From SABI01 sp964453215 (GTDB taxonomy: Bacteria; Spirochaetota; Spirochaetia; Sphaerochaetales; Sphaerochaetaceae), in the NCBI GenBank assembly GCA_964453215.1, contig CAYVRR010000013.1, positions 1 through 43,813 of the forward strand: a stretch of 43,813 bases of DNA, in the 5' to 3' direction. The notes under the pieces are model-generated. The model was not told the DNA's origin. It saw nothing but the letters and a program-made list of their open reading frames with translations, and did no database searches. Below, in pieces: positions 8,128-16,549 of the stretch. Position 1 is the stretch's first letter; each line of letters starts with the position of its first letter. The position numbers and the translations under genes were made by a program.

Positions 8128-8784
8128 GTGATAGTTGAAACATACGCAATTGGTCCTTTAAAGACCAATTGCTACCTCTACAGAGATGATAAGCGTGTGT
8201 GGGTAATTGACCCAGGTGAACACTCATCTTTTATAAAAGATATAATAGTTTCAAAAGGATTAGAGCTCAAAGGAATCTTACTTACTCACGGCCACTTTGA
8301 CCATATTCTTGGTATTAAAATACTCACTGATTTCAAACCAGATGTAGAAATTAGTATCCACCCTCTTGATGAACACAACATTGGAGAGAGTGGCCTAAAG
8401 AATCTTCACTCATTTTTACAGATGGTCGACCCTGCATTACTAGAAGTAGTAAAAGGAATAGAGGATGGGTTTCCCCATCCAACACACTTACTTGAAGATG
8501 GTGAGATTGTGAAAGGGTGTAACTTACAGGTGCTACACACACCAGGGCATACCCCAGGTGGAGTATGCTTTTATAGTGAAGATGACAAGATTCTATTTTC
8601 TGGTGATACCCTATTTAATTCTACAGTTGGAAGAAGTGATCTTCCAGGTGGATCAATGAAGAAGCTTATTCATTCAATAAAGAGCCAACTCCTTACATTA
8701 CCAAAAGAAGTAATAGTTTATCCAGGGCACGGGGCAGAGACTACAATTGCAAAAGAGATTGCTTTTAATCCTTTTTTGCAATAA
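8128..8784 (+). CDS. MBL-fold metallo-hydrolase (glyoxalase II-like)
   Basis: This 218-residue cytoplasmic enzyme has the complete metallo-beta-lactamase metal site: 'THGHFDH' gives His54, His56, Asp58 and His59; 'HTPGHTPGG' gives His141; 'FSGDTLF' gives Asp160; and 'YPGHG' gives His201. The compact form and 'VGRSDLPGG' signature match the glyoxalase II-like/YcbL group of thioester hydrolases, though the natural substrate cannot be read from sequence. The start is a GTG at 8128 preceded by AAGGAA, 3 bp after the stop of the DEAD-box-like gene, so the two are translated from one message. Its TAA touches the stop of the convergent DksA-like gene with no base between. Confidence 0.9.
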   Translation: MIVETYAIGPLKTNCYLYRDDKRVWVIDPGEHSSFIKDIIVSKGLELKGILLTHGHFDHILGIKILTDFKPDVEISIHPLDEHNIGESGLKNLHSFLQMVDPALLEVVKGIEDGFPHPTHLLEDGEIVKGCNLQVLHTPGHTPGGVCFYSEDDKILFSGDTLFNSTVGRSDLPGGSMKKLIHSIKSQLLTLPKEVIVYPGHGAETTIAKEIAFNPFLQ

Positions 8785-9150
8785 TTACCAACTGCGTCTT
8801 CTCGTTCCCTCTTCCCCACTTTTACATGAAACACACATAACAGCATAAGGAATAGCTCTTAGCCTCTCTTCAGGTATCTTCGCACCACATTGTAAACATA
8901 CACCATAACGATTGTTCTTTAACCTGGAGAGGGCAGCGTCAACACTCTTTAAGCGATTTGCTGCAATTTGATTGAGCGCTTCCATCTTCTTTATCATCAT
9001 GTCATCACTTGCCACATCACCATCGTCTTTAATGCCCATAGCATTCACAAGTGAACGAAAATCTTCATCTTCAGAAGCAATACTTTCAACAATCTCTTGT
9101 CGCAACTCTACAAGACGTTTTTCCATCTCTTCATAGAACTCTTGACTCAT
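8785..9150 (-). CDS. DksA/TraR-family zinc-finger protein
   Basis: This is a 121-residue protein with an acidic helical N-terminal half and a C-terminal zinc finger, 'CLQCGAKIPEERL' followed by 'CVSCK', in the arrangement of the DksA/TraR family. DksA proteins insert into the secondary channel of RNA polymerase and modulate stringent-response promoters. The coiled-coil tip normally carries a DxxDxA motif; here 'DDGDVASDD' occupies a comparable site, so the activity is plausible but unproven. The frame extends 23 codons upstream, but AGGTGG lies just before the ATG at 9148-9150, which fits the family start. Its neighbours do not form an operon with it. Confidence 0.85.
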   Translation of the reverse strand: MSQEFYEEMEKRLVELRQEIVESIASEDEDFRSLVNAMGIKDDGDVASDDMMIKKMEALNQIAANRLKSVDAALSRLKNNRYGVCLQCGAKIPEERLRAIPYAVMCVSCKSGEEGTRRRSW

Positions 9151-9228
9151 ACTTACCACCTCGGTATATATACTACAAACAATACCAATAAAGATGGATG
9201 GGTTTTGTCGATTCGTCAAGCTTTATTT

Positions 9229-9837
9229 TTAATAATTTTTAATAAATTCATCAATTATTTCCATAAATTCTACATATGTTGTTGCTAGGGGAAGAGTTGC
9301 CTCTTGTTCTACTATTTTTTCTGGAGCTCTAAATAAAGCACCTCCATCAGCTTCATGTATCATTGAAAGATCATTGTAGGAATCTCCTGCTGCAAAAACT
9401 GTAAAGCCAATTTCCTTCAAAGCCTTCACTGCCCACTTTTTCCCATCTGATTGACGCAAAGTATAATCTTGAATTATTTGGTTATTATCAACAACGAGAG
9501 AGTTACAAAATATTGTAGGATACCCCAATTGCGCCATGAGGGGAGATGCAAATTCAGTGAAGGTGTCACTAAGGATTATTACTTGAGTCTTTCTCTTGAG
9601 CTCATCTAAGAACTCAATAGCCCCATCAAGTGGTTCAATAGTAGCTATAACTTCTTTAATATCACCTAAGGTGAGATTATGAGTTTTAAGGATCTCTATC
9701 CTTTTTTTCATCAACACATCGTAATCAGGTTCATCACGGGTTGTCATCATTAATTCGGGGATTTTAGTTTTCTTAGAAACATTAATCCATATCTCTGGCA
9801 CAAGAACACCTTCAAGGTCTAAACATATAATATGCAT
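9229..9837 (-). CDS. thrH: ThrH-type phosphoserine phosphatase / homoserine phosphotransferase
   Basis: The 202-residue HAD enzyme resembles Pseudomonas ThrH over its length: 'CLDLEGVLVPEIW' (nucleophile Asp7, with the DLEG form of motif I typical of ThrH), 'TTRDEPDYDVLMK', 'VIILSDTFTEF' (motif II) and 'AAGDSYNDLSM' (motif IV). ThrH removes phosphate from phosphoserine and can pass it to homoserine, linking serine and threonine synthesis. It follows the oxidoreductase gene by 3 bp and is probably co-transcribed. No strong ribosome site precedes the ATG (only AAGAGTG), consistent with coupling. Whether the transferase activity exists here cannot be told from sequence. Confidence 0.88.
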   Translation of the reverse strand: MHIICLDLEGVLVPEIWINVSKKTKIPELMMTTRDEPDYDVLMKKRIEILKTHNLTLGDIKEVIATIEPLDGAIEFLDELKRKTQVIILSDTFTEFASPLMAQLGYPTIFCNSLVVDNNQIIQDYTLRQSDGKKWAVKALKEIGFTVFAAGDSYNDLSMIHEADGGALFRAPEKIVEQEATLPLATTYVEFMEIIDEFIKNY

Positions 9838-9840
9838 ACG

Positions 9841-10839
9841 CTACACTCTTTCTACTTTTTTTGATGCTGCTGCTTTAAATAAAGCAAGAATTGTTTTTGT
9901 TTGCTCGAGTGTATTCTCTAAGGAGCCAGCAAATGGCTCATTATTAAAAACAGAGCGATGGAATGCATCACACATCAATTGATACTGATCCACTCTAGAA
10001 AAAGTTACTTTTTCCCCTTGCTGAGGATAATCATCACTAAAGACTTCAAAATAAGGATCATATGTAGTATCACTAAAAAATGTTCTTTCAATTTCAATTC
10101 GATGAGAATGAGTATAACAGGTCATATGAGTGTGAAAGGGATGTTTCATACCACAGCTAAAACTTAAACGCCCTTTGCTTGGAAAGGTTAAAGAGCCTGT
10201 GGTAAAGTGATCTACTTTAAATCTATCATCATGCTGAATTTCACAACGAACTTCAATCGGCTCTTGTCCAAAAAGATAACGACCAACTGCAATAGGATAG
10301 ACTCCAATATCCCAAAGAGCTCCACCCCCCTCTTTATAAGCATTACGGATATTGTTCTCATCTTCATTTGTTAAGAAAAATACCCCATGAGCTGCTTGCA
10401 AAGCTCCAACTTCACCACTTGAAAGCACTTCTTTTATCTTTTGGAGGCGAGGTTGATGGTACATCGCATATGCTTCCCCGATTGATAATTTGGATGAGTC
10501 TCTTAGGGCAATCAATTTTTCAACATCACTCACACTCAAGGCAAGGGGTTTTTCACACAACACATGTTTATTGTGCTTGTTAGCAAGCTCAATATATTGA
10601 ACATGGAGGTGATTAGGAAGTGGAATATATATAATATCTATTGAATCATCTTTAAGTAACTCTTCATAAGAGCCATAAAAGGTGGGAATTTGTGTAGCTT
10701 TTGCATACTCTTTAGCCTTTTTCACATCTCTAGATGCGACCGCTACAACTTCACACATATCACTACGCTGTAAGGAAGGAATGAGCTGTCTTTTTGCAAT
10801 GTCAGCTGTTCCTAATATACCCCAACGACTTTTTCTCAT
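9841..10839 (-). CDS. Gfo/Idh/MocA family NAD(P)-dependent oxidoreductase
   Basis: This 332-residue cytoplasmic enzyme has an N-terminal Rossmann fold beginning 'WGILGTADIAKR' and the family's 'CEKPLAL' motif with catalytic Lys97, followed by the C-terminal alpha/beta substrate domain. 'GGGALWDIGVYPI' is the usual second signature, resembling glucose-fructose oxidoreductase and dihydrodiol dehydrogenase relatives. These enzymes oxidise or reduce sugars, inositols and related polyols; the exact substrate cannot be set here. AAGGAG lies nine bases before the ATG. A possible promoter (TTGCCA-N17-CACAAT) lies in the 67-bp gap after cobS, so this gene and thrH may be separate from the cobalamin genes. 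Confidence 0.9.
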   Translation of the reverse strand: MRKSRWGILGTADIAKRQLIPSLQRSDMCEVVAVASRDVKKAKEYAKATQIPTFYGSYEELLKDDSIDIIYIPLPNHLHVQYIELANKHNKHVLCEKPLALSVSDVEKLIALRDSSKLSIGEAYAMYHQPRLQKIKEVLSSGEVGALQAAHGVFFLTNEDENNIRNAYKEGGGALWDIGVYPIAVGRYLFGQEPIEVRCEIQHDDRFKVDHFTTGSLTFPSKGRLSFSCGMKHPFHTHMTCYTHSHRIEIERTFFSDTTYDPYFEVFSDDYPQQGEKVTFSRVDQYQLMCDAFHRSVFNNEPFAGSLENTLEQTKTILALFKAAASKKVERV

Positions 10840-10906
10840 CTTATTTCACTCCTTATTCGCTTGGTGTTTCTATTGTGCCTGTTTGTATCAAAGTTGGCAA
10901 GACTCT

Positions 10907-11647
10907 TTATACAATTGCGACGATGAGCATTAGAGCTTCACTTATTTCACAAGCTGCCCCTAACATATCTCCTGTAATACCACCTATTCTCTTTTTCCCC
11001 TTGATAAATATATAGATAAATACAAGTAAACCCGATAAAAAGATAATCACATTTTTTACAATCTCATACCTATATAGTAGAAATACGATAAAAACAATTT
11101 GTAAAAAAGCAACACTAAGATGACGCTTTTTAGACTCACCAACGATTGCATGAGCAGTTCCCCCCTCTTTACGGGCATAGGGGGCGATGGTTGCTAGAAA
11201 AACTAAGAAAAAGCGAGAAAATGCCATAATGATGATAATAGAAAAATAGTGAGATGCCTCTATCAAAGAATGTATTGCTGCCACTTTTACAACAATCAGG
11301 AGGGTCATACTAATTGCCCCAAAAGCTCCTATGTGGGGGTCTTTCATAATTTCTAACACCCTCTCTTTTGTCCACCCTCCACCAAAACCATCTGCCATAT
11401 CACCTAAGCCATCAAGGTGAAATGCCCGTGTCGAGTAGATCATAAGTGTTACTAAGAGAGATGAGATCACTAGTGGTGATAAAAAGGGGACAAGCAGATA
11501 GATAAAAAGAAAAGAGATGGCCCCTAAAGTGAGGCCAACTGGAACAAACCAGTAGAGGCTTGTTACAAAGGAGGCACTCTCTTTGCCCCATATACTAAAT
11601 ATAGTGAGTGTACGAAATGCTGTTGCAAGTCCTATTCCATGTTTCAC
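10907..11647 (-). CDS. cobS: Adenosylcobinamide-GDP ribazoletransferase CobS
   Basis: CobS joins adenosylcobinamide-GDP to alpha-ribazole (or its phosphate) in the inner membrane, the last assembly step of coenzyme B12. The 246-residue protein has about six membrane segments and both hallmark motifs: 'HLDGLGDMADGFGGG' (about residues 77-91) and 'GGITGDMLGAACEISE' near the C-terminus. The start is a GTG whose bases overlap the cobU stop (GTGA, 4-nt overlap), so synthesis is coupled to CobU. It is the last gene of the cobT-cobU-cobS run. Confidence 0.95.
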   Translation of the reverse strand: MKHGIGLATAFRTLTIFSIWGKESASFVTSLYWFVPVGLTLGAISFLFIYLLVPFLSPLVISSLLVTLMIYSTRAFHLDGLGDMADGFGGGWTKERVLEIMKDPHIGAFGAISMTLLIVVKVAAIHSLIEASHYFSIIIIMAFSRFFLVFLATIAPYARKEGGTAHAIVGESKKRHLSVAFLQIVFIVFLLYRYEIVKNVIIFLSGLLVFIYIFIKGKKRIGGITGDMLGAACEISEALMLIVAIV

Positions 11648-12189
11648 CTTAGTTCACCCCCTTTTAATGTGATAGGGATTCCACAACTCATTTTTATCAC
11701 ATGAGTGGCAAGGGAAGCAACTTTTTGATTCATCCATCCACTTTGATCTCTGTACAGTCGAGCTAGTTCATTATCTGGAACTATTCCCTCACCAACCTCA
11801 TTGCTTATCACAATAATGGGGTTTTTTCTCTCACGTAAAGCTTCATAGAGCTCTTCTAACTCATCAAATCGTTCTTTGATTCCATTGTAGTGAAAAAGGT
11901 TTCCCAGAAAAACACTAAGACAATCAATAAAGAGTGTTTCACCCTCTTTTCTATTTCTTACAACAAAAGAGAGATTAAGAGGTTCTTCTATCGTGTAATC
12001 AAATATCCCAACTCTTTGAGCTTGATGCTTGAGAATTCTTTTTCTCATCTCTTCATCAAAAACTTCTGCTGTTGCAAGGTATACTCTCGGTGGTGAAAAC
12101 TTTTTAATAAGAACTTCTCCATACCTACTTTTGCCACTACGAGCTCCCCCTAATATGAATATAAGGGGGTTTGGGTTATCTGTTTTCAT
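11644..12189 (-). CDS. cobU: Adenosylcobinamide kinase / GTP:adenosylcobinamide-phosphate guanylyltransferase CobU
   Basis: CobU phosphorylates adenosylcobinamide and then transfers GMP to it, making the activated intermediate used by CobS. The 181-residue protein has the P-loop 'GGARSGKS' (residues 14-21), His55 in 'ILKHQAQR' at the place of the guanylylated His, and the family motifs 'FIDCLSVFLGNL' and 'ISNEVGEGIVP'. Its ATG lies within the end of cobT (14-nt overlap), and its stop overlaps the cobS start. Length and motifs are normal. Confidence 0.96.
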   Translation of the reverse strand: MKTDNPNPLIFILGGARSGKSRYGEVLIKKFSPPRVYLATAEVFDEEMRKRILKHQAQRVGIFDYTIEEPLNLSFVVRNRKEGETLFIDCLSVFLGNLFHYNGIKERFDELEELYEALRERKNPIIVISNEVGEGIVPDNELARLYRDQSGWMNQKVASLATHVIKMSCGIPITLKGGELR

Positions 12190-13249
12190 CTATTAATCCT
12201 TTTTCTCTCATTTCAACAACTGAGTTCCTCACTTTTGCTTCACTAAAACTCTCCATATGATGATACAAGTGAAGGGCCATCTTTATGATAGGCCAACAAA
12301 GAAGGGCTCCACTACCCTCTCCTAAGCTTAAATCAAGGCTAAGTATTTCTCGTAAGCCTAAGTGATCAAGGATGAGCTGGTGCCCCTTCTCTTTACCTTT
12401 ATGGCTCGCAATTACATGATGAGTGACTGATGGGTCTATTCTGGAAGCAACAAGGAGGGCGCTAGAGGTTACAAAGCCATCGATGATTATAACCATCTTA
12501 TGTTTTGCTCCTTCAAGGATTGCCCCCACCATTGTAGCTATTTCATATCCACCACATGCACTTAAGACTTCTAGTGGGCTCACAGGGTGTGAGTGATACT
12601 CTATTGCCTTTCTAATTACATCTATTTTATGTTCTAGTTGCCACTCATACAACCCAGCGCCGTGTGAAGTACACCTAGATGGCTCTATATTGAGAAGTAA
12701 AGAGGTAATTGCACTTGCACTTGTTGTGTTTCCAACTCCCATCTCCCCTAGTAGCACAACATTAGAGTTGCTATGAATTATATCCTGAACTAATTTTCTC
12801 CCATTTTCTATTGCTTGGTTCATCTGACTTTTAGTCATTGCTTTTTGGGTAAGGAAATTAGCTGTTCCATAATCAACTTTCATATTAATAATTGGTAGAG
12901 TTGGGTCAAAATCATAATTAACCCCACAATCAACTATCACAACAGGGATATTATTTTCTTTTGCTAACAGCGAGAGGGCTCCTCCTTTTGAAGCAAAATT
13001 TATAAGTTGCTGATAGGTAATTTCAATAGCACTATTTGTGACCCCTTCATTCACTATGTGGTGATCTGAAGCTAATAATAAAAGAGTGGGGTTATGTAGG
13101 TCCGCTTGTAGGTTAGAAGTAATTGTGGCAATTTGTATCACGATCTCTTCTAGGTAGCCCAGTGAAAACTCAGGCTTCACTTTATCTGCCCATATAGCTT
13201 TAACTTCATCTTTTAGAGAGTGATGAGATTTCTTATTTTCAATTATCAT
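12176..13249 (-). CDS. cobT: Nicotinate-nucleotide:dimethylbenzimidazole phosphoribosyltransferase CobT
   Basis: CobT activates the lower-ligand base of cobalamin by making alpha-ribazole phosphate from nicotinate mononucleotide. Family signatures are 'LLLASDHHIVNEGV', 'LLGEMGVGNTTSASA' and 'LSLGEGSGALL', the last with the catalytic Glu (E311 in the numbering used here). The frame opens at a GTG at 13306, but that codon sits inside an inverted-repeat arm and would add 19 hydrophobic residues not seen in the family; the ATG at 13247-13249 fits the usual CobT N-terminus and gives 357 residues. Neither start has a good ribosome site. It begins the overlapping cobT-cobU-cobS set, which suffices for cobinamide salvage or the end of B12 synthesis; no riboswitch is evident. 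Confidence 0.93.
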   Translation of the reverse strand: MIIENKKSHHSLKDEVKAIWADKVKPEFSLGYLEEIVIQIATITSNLQADLHNPTLLLLASDHHIVNEGVTNSAIEITYQQLINFASKGGALSLLAKENNIPVVIVDCGVNYDFDPTLPIINMKVDYGTANFLTQKAMTKSQMNQAIENGRKLVQDIIHSNSNVVLLGEMGVGNTTSASAITSLLLNIEPSRCTSHGAGLYEWQLEHKIDVIRKAIEYHSHPVSPLEVLSACGGYEIATMVGAILEGAKHKMVIIIDGFVTSSALLVASRIDPSVTHHVIASHKGKEKGHQLILDHLGLREILSLDLSLGEGSGALLCWPIIKMALHLYHHMESFSEAKVRNSVVEMREKGLIDENR

Positions 13250-13296
13250 AGTAGCTATGAGTGTAGAGCAAATAATAAATGAGTGTCTACTCAGAA

Positions 13297-13329
13297 ATGA
13301 GGTCACTTATAAAAATATTGTGACCTCAT
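13297..13329. repeat. Perfect 10-bp inverted repeat between the UshA-like gene and cobT
   Basis: ATGAGGTCAC (13297-13306) and GTGACCTCAT (13320-13329) form a perfect 10-bp stem with a 13-nt A/T loop. It lies 16 bp past the stop of the UshA-like gene and 48 bp before the chosen cobT start. On the minus strand it is followed only by TTTC, so it is a poor intrinsic terminator; it may stabilise message ends or bind a protein. Confidence 0.6.
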
Positions 13330-13344
13330 GCATAGACTAGTTGT

Positions 13345-15213
13345 TTATTGAACCTCTTCACCAAAGAGCTTGTAGTAACTATTTTCCATCCCTTTATTTG
13401 CCCAAAGAGCAGGTATTACAAGCCAATTATTATCATAGCTTAGTTCGATAGTACGATAATTCTTACTCTCTCTTAAAAGATAGAACATGATATCTTTTTC
13501 ACTCACATCAACTATTCTACTCTTTAAAAGCTCTTTTGTAAGACCAGCTGCCTCTAAGTGACCCCCTTTCCCTTTAGCTCTTGAGGAAGGAATGGAGACT
13601 GTGTAGGTTCTTTTTGGGGAAAAAGCTCTTCCATCTTCTAATGTTTTCATAACAACTTGAACAGATTCAGGTCGTGTAATATTCACTACATAATTAATTT
13701 GCGAGTATGAATCAAATTCTGATACATCGTTATATGTTTCAATAAAGTTACTCTTACTATTGTAAATAAATTCTCCATTATCATCTTTTTTGAACTTAAT
13801 GAGGTCATCTTCTAATGAAGACATTGTATTGAACCATCCATTATATGAGTGTGTAGCCATTTTTAATATTTCTTCCCCAGTAAGATTAATTGTGTAGATG
13901 TAATCTTTCTTACCATAGAGTTTAAATAAGTCAGCTATTCTCACCTCCCCTTTTTCTATTGTAGAGTCGATAAAATGGGGAGCTGCGACAGATATCTCAC
14001 TAGAAGTAATTGCTCTTTGAAGGGCATGTATTGTATCTGTAAAGGGGGAGTCTTTAAACAGGGCATCTCGAGAAGAGAGGGTATCACTCACTTTTGTGAC
14101 TTTAGTTTGAGCCCAAGAGGTTGCCTTTTCAACCCGTTCGTCAAACAATTCTAATAGGTCCTTATCTATTTCAACATCTTTCATTAATACATCTTTAGCT
14201 CGGATAGAGGTGGGCTGAAAGGTTTTAAGACCATCATCTTTGGTAAAGGTAACTTCTAGATGATTGACCGACTCTGCTTCACTCTGAGAGCCAATGATAT
14301 AGACTTCCTTCCCATCTTTATCTTTAGCGATAGTTGCTGTTGTATTAGGTGCACCAACAATAAGATCAAAGCCACCACTGTAAAGGCTAATCACCTCTTT
14401 TGCCTTGGTAGCAAAATCCTCATCTTCACTACTTACAAGAGCTACAATGAAATCGACATCTTCTTTTTCTCTAATTTGGGGAATTAGCTCTATGGCAGTT
14501 TCTACCATATCGTTGAAGGCAATGCCTTCTAATAGCCATGAAGCGCCAGTTGGGTCTGTTAAACCAACAACGGCAATAGAGATATCACCCTTTTTAACTA
14601 TTACATAGGGGTCAACTAAAACAGATTGGGTCTCTTCATCTACAATGTTTGCTCCAATGTATGGAAAGTTTGATTCATGAAACACTTTTGTATAGATTCT
14701 TTCATCCTCTTCAATGTCACCCAAACCAACAGAAACAGCATCATACTCTAGTTTGTTATAAAGAGCAGGTAGAATGTGATCACTAAGAGTCTCTATTTCA
14801 TTAAAGTAATAAAGAAGGGGGGTAAAGGAGAAGTTATTGCCACTGTTAAGAAGTATTACGTCTTCCCCACTCGCTTTTAAGCTATTAACATATGTTAAAA
14901 CATTCATCACTGAGTAATCTTTCTGTGTATCTGTAATGATATCATATGGAAACAAATTCCCTTTATTATGAGCTGTAGAGATTAGATGTAATACAAATTG
15001 CTCTTCTTTACTTTTTTTAGTTATTACAACTTTTTTATCTTCATCAATTGTTTCACTGATAACAATTACTTCATCACTTTTAGTAACCACAATAGGCTCT
15101 TTTTCTACTTCTACTTTTTTTATATCTTCAACTCTTTGTGTTGTAGAACATCCACTTAATACTAATAGGAGAAATAGCAGAGTACTCATCATATAAACAA
15201 TATGCTTTTTCAT
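13345..15213 (-). CDS. UshA/5'-nucleotidase-like lipoprotein lacking metal ligands (probable pseudoenzyme)
   Basis: The 622-residue protein has a lipoprotein signal with lipobox LSGC (Cys22), a charged linker, a calcineurin-like metallophosphatase domain (about 73-330) and a 5'-nucleotidase C-terminal domain (about 370-600; 'YTINLTGEEILKMA', 'SRAKGKGGHLEAAGL'). Every metal-binding motif of the first domain is changed: the D-x-H-G site before 'NLFPYD' reads AHNKG (about 81-85), the GD motif is GNN (125-127), GNHE is GLGD (163-166), the SH motif is SS (261-262), and GHSH is APNT (288-291). Hydrolysis is therefore very unlikely. It would be anchored facing the periplasm or cell surface, where it might bind a nucleotide or act structurally. 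GGAGG precedes the ATG. The domain assignment is firm and the loss of catalysis is a strong inference. Confidence 0.85.
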   Translation of the reverse strand: MKKHIVYMMSTLLFLLLVLSGCSTTQRVEDIKKVEVEKEPIVVTKSDEVIVISETIDEDKKVVITKKSKEEQFVLHLISTAHNKGNLFPYDIITDTQKDYSVMNVLTYVNSLKASGEDVILLNSGNNFSFTPLLYYFNEIETLSDHILPALYNKLEYDAVSVGLGDIEEDERIYTKVFHESNFPYIGANIVDEETQSVLVDPYVIVKKGDISIAVVGLTDPTGASWLLEGIAFNDMVETAIELIPQIREKEDVDFIVALVSSEDEDFATKAKEVISLYSGGFDLIVGAPNTTATIAKDKDGKEVYIIGSQSEAESVNHLEVTFTKDDGLKTFQPTSIRAKDVLMKDVEIDKDLLELFDERVEKATSWAQTKVTKVSDTLSSRDALFKDSPFTDTIHALQRAITSSEISVAAPHFIDSTIEKGEVRIADLFKLYGKKDYIYTINLTGEEILKMATHSYNGWFNTMSSLEDDLIKFKKDDNGEFIYNSKSNFIETYNDVSEFDSYSQINYVVNITRPESVQVVMKTLEDGRAFSPKRTYTVSIPSSRAKGKGGHLEAAGLTKELLKSRIVDVSEKDIMFYLLRESKNYRTIELSYDNNWLVIPALWANKGMENSYYKLFGEEVQ

Positions 15214-15380
15214 GTTAATACACCTCCACGTAAGCGTTCATCACTTACAAGTGTACTACTAGAATGAAAGATATACAAACGTTGATTTTTATCTTGGATA
15301 GACCATTATATTTAAAAATGATATTCTCCTTAGGAATAAAAACGGACTATATTTTGATTACGTTGAGGGTGGTGGAAATT

Positions 15381-16433
15381 TTACCTAGACTCAAAAGAAG
15401 ACTCAAGAATTAAAATTATTTCTTGGATACTCTCTATTGCTTGAGTTGGATTTATCTCATCTCTGGTAAAACCATATACATCCTTTAAACATTTAGAGCA
15501 ATACTGTTTATCTGGAGAGTTTTTCTTCCCACAGGAACACTCCCACTTGTCATTTGGAGTACTTCCGTCATAGTTATAAGCAATGTTTTCTTTAATTAGC
15601 GAAATTATCTCTTTATAGTCCTCTATATTATCTGGCGTATAAGATTCATTTGGAAATCCAATAAAATTAAGAACAAAATGCTGTCTTGGTGTCTTTCTAG
15701 ATGTAATAGCATCTTTCACGTATGAAAAATTGATTATATGGAATTCTTTTATTAATTCTAAAATTGCAGAACCTAGATTCTCATACTTTTCTATGTAAGG
15801 ATAGATCATCTCTATTTTTTGGGAATAAGGGAACAACCCTATATAATCGATAAACAGATCGCGGTAAAAATTAAATAGGTTATTATTGTAAGCAATCTCT
15901 GGGGGATTATTCAAAATAGTATAAAATGATTTTTCACACGCTGGAATTCTATTAGCAAGAATAAACTGGAAATCTGCTTCTTCTATCTGCTCTCCATGTC
16001 TAATTTTTTCTTTAATTTGTAGAATTTTCTTATTTTTCTCAAATTCATCTCTATCTAAAACTCTATTTGCAATCTGATTATTGGGATGACTATTTGTTTG
16101 TATAGTTTTTACGGCTGTACCAATTGCATTCATCATAAACATACTTTTGCCTTGACCAGATAATTCATCGAAATCTATTTTCAATCCTACAATAGCATCA
16201 GCTTTTTTAACTTTTGCCTTATCAATAAGACCATCTAAAACATAGGAATATAAATTCTGCAATTCTTTTTGGTAAGATTTAGATTTGCCACCAAAAATAT
16301 CAGACACACCTGCGAAAAGATCACTAAATAGATTTGTTCCAACAACTATACTCTCATTGACAATTCCAAGATATTGGGTAATCTCTGCCCCATCAATAAG
16401 GTTAGTAGTAGTAATAATTATACCTTTTTGCAC
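15381..16433 (-). CDS. YbjQ-domain protein with C-terminal zinc ribbon
   Basis: Residues 1-105 match the YbjQ/UPF0145 fold ('ITTTNLIDGAEITQYLGIV', then 'ADAIVGLKIDFDEL'), a small pore-like oligomeric domain once called heavy-metal-binding but of unsettled function. A helical region of about 190 residues follows, and near residues 300-320 there is a Cys-rich ribbon, 'CSCGKKN' with 'YCSKCLKD'. The 350-residue length is well above that of plain YbjQ proteins (about 105). The start is a GTG at 16431-16433 with a GGGGGG ribosome site six bases away. No signal peptide is present, so it is cytoplasmic. The combination suggests a binding or scaffold protein; the role is unknown. Confidence 0.75.
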   Translation of the reverse strand: MQKGIIITTTNLIDGAEITQYLGIVNESIVVGTNLFSDLFAGVSDIFGGKSKSYQKELQNLYSYVLDGLIDKAKVKKADAIVGLKIDFDELSGQGKSMFMMNAIGTAVKTIQTNSHPNNQIANRVLDRDEFEKNKKILQIKEKIRHGEQIEEADFQFILANRIPACEKSFYTILNNPPEIAYNNNLFNFYRDLFIDYIGLFPYSQKIEMIYPYIEKYENLGSAILELIKEFHIINFSYVKDAITSRKTPRQHFVLNFIGFPNESYTPDNIEDYKEIISLIKENIAYNYDGSTPNDKWECSCGKKNSPDKQYCSKCLKDVYGFTRDEINPTQAIESIQEIILILESSFESR

Positions 16434-16549
16434 CTCTTACCCCCCTATTCTAATTCAAATAGGTACTCTAGATATATCAATAGTTTAATCTACTACAGGT
16501 TCAATGAATAGAAGAAATTTGTAGGTTATATAAAGTTCACTAACTCAAA

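Noticed and set aside
13250..13306. 19-residue N-terminal extension of CobT from the GTG at 13306
   Set aside because: The GTG has no ribosome site, lies in an inverted-repeat arm, and the extension is absent from the usual CobT N-terminus.
10840..15380. Cobalamin riboswitch controlling cobTUS
   Set aside because: I looked in the gaps upstream of cobT and of the UshA-like gene for a B12-box-like conserved core and saw none; the visible structures are simple inverted repeats.
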